Assembly (NCBI GenBank): GCA_934433485.1
Contig: CAKRZR010000003.1
Location: forward strand, 1-64,000
DNA from: an uncultured Eubacteriales bacterium
GTDB taxonomy: Bacteria; Bacillota; Clostridia; Oscillospirales; CAG-272
DNA length: 64,000 nt
Direction: 5' to 3'
Every line of letters begins with the position of its first letter. Position 1 is the first letter of the stretch. This document shows, in pieces, positions 58,977 through 64,000 of the stretch. Made by a program: the position numbers and the translations under genes. The notes beneath the pieces are model-generated. The model saw nothing but the letters and a program-made list of their open reading frames with translations, was not told where the DNA came from and ran no database searches.

Positions 58977-60815
58977 TTACTTTTTGTCGATCACAATCGC
59001 ATATTCATAGGGATACAGCACGGACAGCTTTGTATGCGTTTCATCCGCCGCAATAACCGCTGTGTTGACCGTCTCCGCGACACGTAGCCGCGGCAGGGTG
59101 GGCGAGAGAATCTTGTCCGGCGAAAGATTGATAAGCAGCGTGGCGCGTTCCGTTTCGTTCTCCGCGCAGTAGAGGTAGAGATCGGGATTGCCCATGCAAT
59201 GTACCGGCAAGCCGAAAAATTTCGTCACCTGCCGCTGGCGGCAATAGTTGCGGTAGAACGCCTCATACGAAAAGTCCATCCGGCTCGCGAGCACGAAAAA
59301 CCGCTGTCCCGCGCCGTTTTCATACGTGTACGAGGTGGGCGCGTCTCCGTAATAGCTCCCCGGCACCGCTTTTTCGTCCACGGTCAGCCGGTACGCGTGC
59401 TCACCGTAGCTCACCTGGGTAAATTCCGCGTATTCCGGGAAAGATTCCTCCCAGGCACTGACCTTTTCCCCGACCGCGCGCAGCCCCACGTCGATCCCGC
59501 GTCCGGTGAGAATCTCCGCGGCGGTCAGATCGATGCAAAGCGGCAGATCCAGCGCGGAATCCGGCAGGCTCTTGGCGCTTTCGCCGAACACGATCCCGCC
59601 GTACCCGCCGCCGGTATAAATCACAGGCAGCGACAGTCCCATCGCGAACCGCTCCGCTTTGGCAAAGAGCAGGTTCTGGATATATTCCTCGCCGATGTAT
59701 TTTTCCGGCAGATCGTAGTTCCGCAGCTTGTGCTGTTCTTCGTAGATCCGCACACCGCACGCCGTTTTCCCCGCGAACGCGGCAGCGATCTTCTCATAAT
59801 CCGCCCTGTGCGCGTTGTGCTGCGCCAGATACCCCGGCTCATAGGTCACAGCGGACGAATTGTAGTCGCACATGTATTTGAGAATCCCGTCGTTGCAGTG
59901 CGCGGCGCGGAGCGCGATGTCAAAGCATTCGAGGTATGCCGCCGGGATCATCCACCGCGGACGCGGGAATACGTCGCCTTCGGAGATCACCTCAATGCCA
60001 CGATCCGCCGCCCACAGGGATTCGATCCTGGTCAGTTCAATGACATCCGCCAGCCGGTTGTCCCAGCCTTTGCTCTCCGCCCAATACGGCGCGCCGATGG
60101 TACGGAGAAACGGCTTTGTGTTCCCGGCAAGCAGGAGCGAAATCTCCGCGGAATCGGTACCCTCGACATCCCACGTGGAGATGCACGCGCACTGTCCCAT
60201 GCGGATGGTCGGATCGACGGAATCTACCGCTGCGCGCAGCTCTTTTGCGTACGCACGCAGAGAATCCGCCATAGACGCCATGTACGCGTCCCGGTACCTG
60301 TTCGCGCCGCCTGTGAACGCTTTTTCCGCAAAGGTCGCGGGATCGATCGCCTCTCCCAGCCGCGCGGAAAGATCGGCGACATGGTGCGGGCAGAGGCAGC
60401 ATAGCCCGCCCTGGTGCCCGAAGCGCAGATCGTCGTCGAGTAAGATGATATCCGGCTTCTCCCTTGCCGCGTCCTTTATGTAGTCGGCGACAAACGCGCG
60501 GTAATCCGGATCCGCGGGACAGTACTCGTTCGCGTTTTCGAAGCCGTGCAGCGTGGTCATGTGGGAAAACGGCATCGGATCATTGAGCATGAACGCCCAC
60601 AGCCATACGCCGACCGTGAAGCCTCTTTCACGCAGATAGCGGATGTTCTCGCCAAGGGTCCGGAAGATCTCCGTCCGCACCGCATGATCCGCACGCTGTG
60701 CGCCAATGGTCAGAAATACGCGGCTTACTCCCGCTTCCCGCAGCGCAGCGACGACGGCCTCCCGTCCGGAACGCTCCAGATGACCGCTGTCGATAGGAAC
60801 ATATACAGAATACAT
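58977..60815 (-). CDS. Uncharacterised TIM-barrel-like protein, probable glycoside hydrolase
   Basis: A 612-residue protein with no signal peptide; GAGG precedes the ATG at 60815. The start MYSVYVPIDSGHLERSGREA and alternating strands such as RVFLTIGAQR, GFTVGVWLWAFML and IILLDDDLRFGHQGGLCCLC (near residue 125) indicate a barrel. TIGAPYWAESKGW, ESLWAADRGIEVISEGDVFP and IYTGGGYGGIVFG are further barrel or loop segments. The acidic DDD near 125 and the EGDVF near 285 are candidate active-site residues. A beta-rich C-terminus (about 420-612) resembles the non-catalytic end of GH42- or GH-A-type enzymes. I cannot assign a GH family. It is 19 bases behind the solute-binding gene in one operon. Confidence 0.72.
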   Translation of the reverse strand: MYSVYVPIDSGHLERSGREAVVAALREAGVSRVFLTIGAQRADHAVRTEIFRTLGENIRYLRERGFTVGVWLWAFMLNDPMPFSHMTTLHGFENANEYCPADPDYRAFVADYIKDAAREKPDIILLDDDLRFGHQGGLCCLCPHHVADLSARLGEAIDPATFAEKAFTGGANRYRDAYMASMADSLRAYAKELRAAVDSVDPTIRMGQCACISTWDVEGTDSAEISLLLAGNTKPFLRTIGAPYWAESKGWDNRLADVIELTRIESLWAADRGIEVISEGDVFPRPRWMIPAAYLECFDIALRAAHCNDGILKYMCDYNSSAVTYEPGYLAQHNAHRADYEKIAAAFAGKTACGVRIYEEQHKLRNYDLPEKYIGEEYIQNLLFAKAERFAMGLSLPVIYTGGGYGGIVFGESAKSLPDSALDLPLCIDLTAAEILTGRGIDVGLRAVGEKVSAWEESFPEYAEFTQVSYGEHAYRLTVDEKAVPGSYYGDAPTSYTYENGAGQRFFVLASRMDFSYEAFYRNYCRQRQVTKFFGLPVHCMGNPDLYLYCAENETERATLLINLSPDKILSPTLPRLRVAETVNTAVIAADETHTKLSVLYPYEYAIVIDKK

Positions 60816-60834
60816 AGTTTCTTTACCTCGTTTT

Positions 60835-62310
60835 TCAGGAATCGCTTTCTATGGCAGCCTCGGCTATATCCGCGAGAGACTTCTCCCACTTATCGGCACG
60901 GCCGGCAAAATACGACGCGAAATCGTTCTTTTTCGAGCCGATCAGCTCGCTCATGACAAAGCCCATGGAGTTGTAGTTGCCGTACACAAAGCCGAAATCG
61001 ATCACGGCGGATGACGCGGCAAGCTCAATGGCAGTCAGCGATTTCGGGTCGCGGACATTGCGCACCTTCAGCGCCACGTCATAAATTGCCGGTGTGACCT
61101 GCCGCCAGCTTTCCACCGCCATCCCCTCCGTGATCAGTCCAACAAACTCCATATCGGACACCGTTTTCGGAATGGCGCAGAGCGGCGACGAACCGTCGGA
61201 CATGGTGGCGTAGTGCGGCTGTGCCTCGTCCCACTTCGGATACGGGATGATGCCGTAGTCGTCCTCCATCTCGGTGAAGGAGCTCATGGAATGCACCAGC
61301 ACACCGTTCATAAAGAGCGCGCGTCCCGCCTTGAACAGATCGGAATGGGTGCTCCAGTCTCTGTTTGTCAGTGTGCCGCCGGATTCGTACAGGAGGGCAT
61401 ACACCTTTTCCACCATTGAAGAGAACTTTTCCGTGTTCATGTCGAGATGCGGAATATCGTTTTCGTCCTTGCCGACCGTCACCTCTCCGAGACTGTACAC
61501 AAACGGCGTGACATAGGACGTGACCTGCGCCGCCAGCCCGAAATAGTCCTCCTTGTCCATTTTGCCGTCGCCGTTCAGATCCTGCCACGTGTCCTTGACA
61601 AGGTCGTAATAACGGTCGATCGTCCACTTTCCATCATTCGCGATATCAAAAAGCGTATCCGGGGAAAGCTGCGCGTCCTCTGCACGATTCTTGTTGAAAT
61701 ATACGACATAGGTGCCGCGCAGGAACCACGAGGAAATGTCGCCGGTCATGAGATACGCCTTGTGCGCGATGCTCAGATTCTCGTACGCGGTTTTGTTCCA
61801 CCAGGTACGCGTGACGTCAACATACGGAATCTCATTCCAATCGCGGAACACGCCGGTGGTAGCCGCATTCGCCTGCTCGATCATGTGATTCACGGACAGC
61901 TCCATCGCATCCTCGCCCGCCTGCACGGATTTGGTGACCAGTGCCTTCGCGGCGCCGGCGTCCATACTGCCATCCGCTACGAGCTTGATCTTGAATCGCT
62001 CTTCTACGGCGAGATTGCGATTGTAGATCGCGTCGTTCACGAGGGAGCCGTTCATCTCCTCCGCCTCATAATCGTCCGCGATATAGCTGTACGACACGAT
62101 CCGAAATTCCCGTCCGTCAAAATCTTTTTCCGGCAGGTTGTCGCTGACATCCGCACGCGTGGTTTCCGATTCTGATTCCGCGACCGTTTCCGCTGTCGTT
62201 TCGGTTGTGGTCTCCGGCTCTGTTCCCGCTTCCTTCTGCCCACAGGCGGAGCACAGCATTGCGGCAAGCAGCCAAAGGAGAACCACACGTTTTTTTACGC
62301 TCTTTTTCAT
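60835..62310 (-). CDS. Extracellular solute-binding lipoprotein
   Basis: The ATG at 62310 (MKKSVKKRVVLLW) is preceded by AAAGGGAA; the longer open frame runs back across the divergent AraC gene. The 491-residue lipoprotein has lipobox CSAC (Cys near residue 23) and a Thr/Glu linker. The two-lobed binding domain includes VSDNLPEKDFDGREFRIVSY, VNDAIYNRNLAVEERFKIKL, HKAYLMTGDISSWFLRGTY and a DLNGDGKMDKEDYFG loop. It is more distantly related to the pair at 52.5-55.7 kb than they are to each other. It captures an unknown saccharide; the following gene encodes the probable hydrolase. No permease is adjacent. Confidence 0.9.
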   Translation of the reverse strand: MKKSVKKRVVLLWLLAAMLCSACGQKEAGTEPETTTETTAETVAESESETTRADVSDNLPEKDFDGREFRIVSYSYIADDYEAEEMNGSLVNDAIYNRNLAVEERFKIKLVADGSMDAGAAKALVTKSVQAGEDAMELSVNHMIEQANAATTGVFRDWNEIPYVDVTRTWWNKTAYENLSIAHKAYLMTGDISSWFLRGTYVVYFNKNRAEDAQLSPDTLFDIANDGKWTIDRYYDLVKDTWQDLNGDGKMDKEDYFGLAAQVTSYVTPFVYSLGEVTVGKDENDIPHLDMNTEKFSSMVEKVYALLYESGGTLTNRDWSTHSDLFKAGRALFMNGVLVHSMSSFTEMEDDYGIIPYPKWDEAQPHYATMSDGSSPLCAIPKTVSDMEFVGLITEGMAVESWRQVTPAIYDVALKVRNVRDPKSLTAIELAASSAVIDFGFVYGNYNSMGFVMSELIGSKKNDFASYFAGRADKWEKSLADIAEAAIESDS

Positions 62311-62344
62311 ACACAGTTTCCCTTTCTTGTGATTGTTTTTCTCC

Positions 62345-62373
62345 ATTATACACAATTCCCGGCGCACGAAAAA
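62345..62373 (-). promoter_or_regulatory. Promoter of the binding-protein/hydrolase operon (weak -35)
   Basis: Minus strand TTTTTC, a 17-base spacer, TATAAT. The poor -35 box suggests activator dependence, which fits the divergent AraC gene. Confidence 0.6.
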
Positions 62374-62383
62374 GCGGTCAGAT

Positions 62384-62407
62384 ACGGAATTGACGGTAAT
62401 TTTCCGT
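62384..62407. promoter_or_regulatory. Candidate AraC binding dyad
   Basis: ACGGAA-N12-TTCCGT, with a further ACGG inside, lies just upstream of the weak -35 of the minus-strand operon and between the two divergent promoters. Confidence 0.5.
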
Positions 62408-62426
62408 GATTTTTTCTTTTTTTGCC

Positions 62427-62455
62427 TTGCAATCGCGGCGTGGATCCTGTAAAAT
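62427..62455 (+). promoter_or_regulatory. Promoter of the AraC gene
   Basis: TTGCAA, a 17-base spacer, TAAAAT, 47 bases before the ATG at 62503. Confidence 0.75.
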
Positions 62456-62502
62456 CTATAGAAAAAGCCAGAACAACACGGGAAAGGAGCGCCAAAGGCT
62501 TT

Positions 62503-63495
62503 ATGCAGCCGTATGTTTTTTACACCGTTTCCTTCCGTTCCCTGCCGCGCATGGCGTTTGTGTGCAGCCTGACAAACGTCCTGACCGCCAGGAGCCGCAA
62601 CGTGATCGACCATCGCCGGAACATGATTGAGCTGTCCTTTGCGAGCGGCTGTGAACGGTATATTGAGATGTCGGACACACGTTACCTGGTGCCGGAAAAC
62701 CAGATCTGCACGTTTTTCCCGGACGAACGCTATGTCATCTATCCGCGCCTTACCGGAGAAAGCGCCGCCGTATGGTCGCAGTCCGCTGCCGTCACGGTGG
62801 AAAATATGGTCTATCAGAAATACGGCATGGACAGCGCCGCGGAGGTGGACGCATTTGTACGCGCTCTGCCGACGGACACCTTTGTGCTGCCGCAGGTTTT
62901 CGATCCCGGCGAAGTCGGCATGGAGCAGCTCCACCGCCACTTCCACGCACTGTGCGTCGCGTATATGGAGGATTCCGCCGCCGGCAGACTGCGCTGTGTA
63001 TCGGAATGGCTCCGTCTCTGCGCCTTCATCGACGAGGTCTTCCGCACCGCCATCCACGCAGCCATATCCGCGCCCGTTACCGATCCGAAATCGGCGTATT
63101 ACTATGTGTACAAGATCAAGCGGCGGATCCTTGGCGATCTTGCCGCTCCGGTTTCCCTGACCGCCATCGCCGCCGAGCTGGGTCGCTCCCCGGACTACAT
63201 CGGCAGGCTTTTCCGCGCGGAATGCGGCGTTGGTATCCATGAATACGTGAACCGACAGCGGGTCATGCGTCTGCAGGATATGATCTGCTTCGACCGTGAC
63301 CGTCCGCTTGCCGCCCTGTGCGCCGACGTGGGACTGACCGACATCCGCTATGCCCAGCGTCTGTTCAAAAAGCATACCGGCGTGACCATGCAGCAATGCC
63401 GACAGCTGTCCGGCGGTCTGACGCTCTATCACCGCAATCCCTGGCACGAAAACGACCTCGATCACGATATTTACGCGGAAAGCCACGGCATATAG
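62503..63495 (+). CDS. AraC family transcriptional regulator
   Basis: An ATG at 62503 (MQPYVFYTVSFRS) gives 330 residues; the frame is open upstream, where the AraC promoter lies. The N-terminal half (about 1-205) is a sensor region without an obvious cupin HxH pattern, so it may be a different ligand domain from the AraC at 49743. The C-terminal HTH pair is at about 215-310 (VSLTAIAAELGRSPDYIGRL and LAALCADVGLTDIRYAQRLF, then KHTGVTMQQCRQL). It is divergent from the solute-binding protein and hydrolase operon, and probably activates it. AAAGG lies before the ATG. Confidence 0.9.
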   Translation: MQPYVFYTVSFRSLPRMAFVCSLTNVLTARSRNVIDHRRNMIELSFASGCERYIEMSDTRYLVPENQICTFFPDERYVIYPRLTGESAAVWSQSAAVTVENMVYQKYGMDSAAEVDAFVRALPTDTFVLPQVFDPGEVGMEQLHRHFHALCVAYMEDSAAGRLRCVSEWLRLCAFIDEVFRTAIHAAISAPVTDPKSAYYYVYKIKRRILGDLAAPVSLTAIAAELGRSPDYIGRLFRAECGVGIHEYVNRQRVMRLQDMICFDRDRPLAALCADVGLTDIRYAQRLFKKHTGVTMQQCRQLSGGLTLYHRNPWHENDLDHDIYAESHGI

Positions 63496-63568
63496 GAGAA
63501 AGAATCGGGGTGGGCGCCTCCTTCACGGATCGTTTTCAAAATCCATATGTTTATTTACAAAAAGTTCC

Positions 63569-63597
63569 TTGTAATCTATTCCGAAACAGGATACCAT
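63569..63597 (+). promoter_or_regulatory. Possible promoter of the DUF5685 gene
   Basis: TTGTAA, a 17-base spacer, TACCAT, about 100 bases before the ATG at 63696. The boxes are imperfect. Confidence 0.5.
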
Positions 63598-63695
63598 ATA
63601 TACATAGTGTTATACCGGTCGCGGTACACGGATCCCTGCATTCCGATCCGCTGCCGCGCCGTTTTACGGATATGCGCGATAGGGGAGGACGGCGT

Positions 63696-64000
63696 ATGTT
63701 TGGTTATGTCATGCCGTATGTCCCGACGCTGCAGGTGCAGGAATATGAGCTGTACCGCGCTGTCTATTGCGGACTGTGCCGGGAAATGGGCAGGATCACG
63801 GGACAGGCGTCCCGTCTCACGCTCAGTTACGATTTCTGTTTTTTAGCCCTGCTGCTTTTGTCCCTGTCCGACGTGCCTTCCCGGACGGAACGCGTGCGTT
63901 GTCCGGTGCATCCGGCAAAAAAGCGGACGGTGATCGCCTCGCATCCGGCGTTGTCGGTCACATCCGCGGCGGCAGCGTGGCTCGTGGACGGCAAGCGATT
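63696..64000 (+). CDS. DUF5685 family protein (3' end beyond window)
   Basis: The first 101 residues are visible from the ATG at 63696, preceded by GGGGAGG. MFGYVMPYVPTLQVQEYELY, AVYCGLCREMGRITG and TLSYDFCFLALLLLSLSD match the start of DUF5685 proteins, whose hallmark is YCGLC followed by a YD-x-x-FL-x-L helix. A CPVHPAKK segment with a further cysteine follows near residue 68, so a metal site is likely. The family is common in Clostridia and has no known function. The gene is cut by the right edge of the window. Confidence 0.85.
   Translation, partial: MFGYVMPYVPTLQVQEYELYRAVYCGLCREMGRITGQASRLTLSYDFCFLALLLLSLSDVPSRTERVRCPVHPAKKRTVIASHPALSVTSAAAAWLVDGKR

Noticed and set aside
60835..63486. 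An 883-residue reading of the solute-binding gene
   Set aside because: The extra N-terminus is antisense to the AraC gene. The lipoprotein signal at 62310 and the promoter upstream of it set the true start.

Overview
The window is a high-GC chromosomal segment of a Gram-positive Bacillota, most likely an uncultured Clostridia of the Oscillospirales type from an animal gut. The evidence is two T-box leaders, an HPr protein with His15 and Ser46, a MutL of the endonuclease type, YlbF/YmcA next to miaB-mutS-mutL, DUF6514 and DUF5685 proteins, an SLH-domain surface protein, many secreted lipoprotein sugar-binding proteins, and consensus TTGACA/TATAAT promoters. The lineage call is inference; no rRNA gene is present.

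Layout. 1-1.46 kb is an AT-richer accessory patch with an immunity-protein-like gene; it abuts a decapitated Xre-type regulator. 2-7.5 kb holds small membrane proteins, a zinc-ribbon protein with NANP repeats, and an operon of acyltransferase, heparinase-II/III-like lyase and GNAT. 7.6-10.4 kb has a DUF6514 protein and a MATE exporter with its own MerR regulator. 10.5-15.9 kb is a six-gene minus-strand operon for a surface polymer (O-antigen-ligase-like protein, two DUF4330 proteins flanking a WecA/TagO enzyme). 16.2-23.7 kb carries coaD-rsmD, uvrC, HPr and T-box-controlled ileS. 23.9-28.5 kb has T-box-controlled trpB2, rubrerythrin, tRNA-Leu(GAG) and a sugar-binding lipoprotein. 28.7-42.2 kb is a long plus-strand run: NusG-II/Gx/ApbE flavinylation module, miaB, ylbF, mutS, mutL, tgt, and a lipoate cassette with a free-standing lipoyl domain. 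42.4-45.7 kb is a 1086-residue SLH protein with large repeats.

45.8-63.5 kb is a glycan-foraging region: GH36-like and GH106-like hydrolases divergent from an AraC regulator that leads into PnuC-like, sialidase-like and two tandem solute-binding lipoprotein genes; then a MATE exporter, a CotH-family lipoprotein, and an AraC regulator divergent from a solute-binding lipoprotein plus a large uncharacterised TIM-barrel-like hydrolase. None of the four solute-binding proteins has a permease in the window. The right edge cuts a DUF5685 gene.

The most interesting loci are the lipoate cassette with an orphan lipoyl carrier and two unlike ligase paralogs (39.1-42.2 kb), the DUF4330/WecA polymer operon (10.5-16.0 kb), the minimal flavinylation module (28.7-30.7 kb), and the two AraC-controlled glycan loci with orphan binding proteins. 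No CRISPR array, prophage, intact insertion sequence or rRNA gene was seen.
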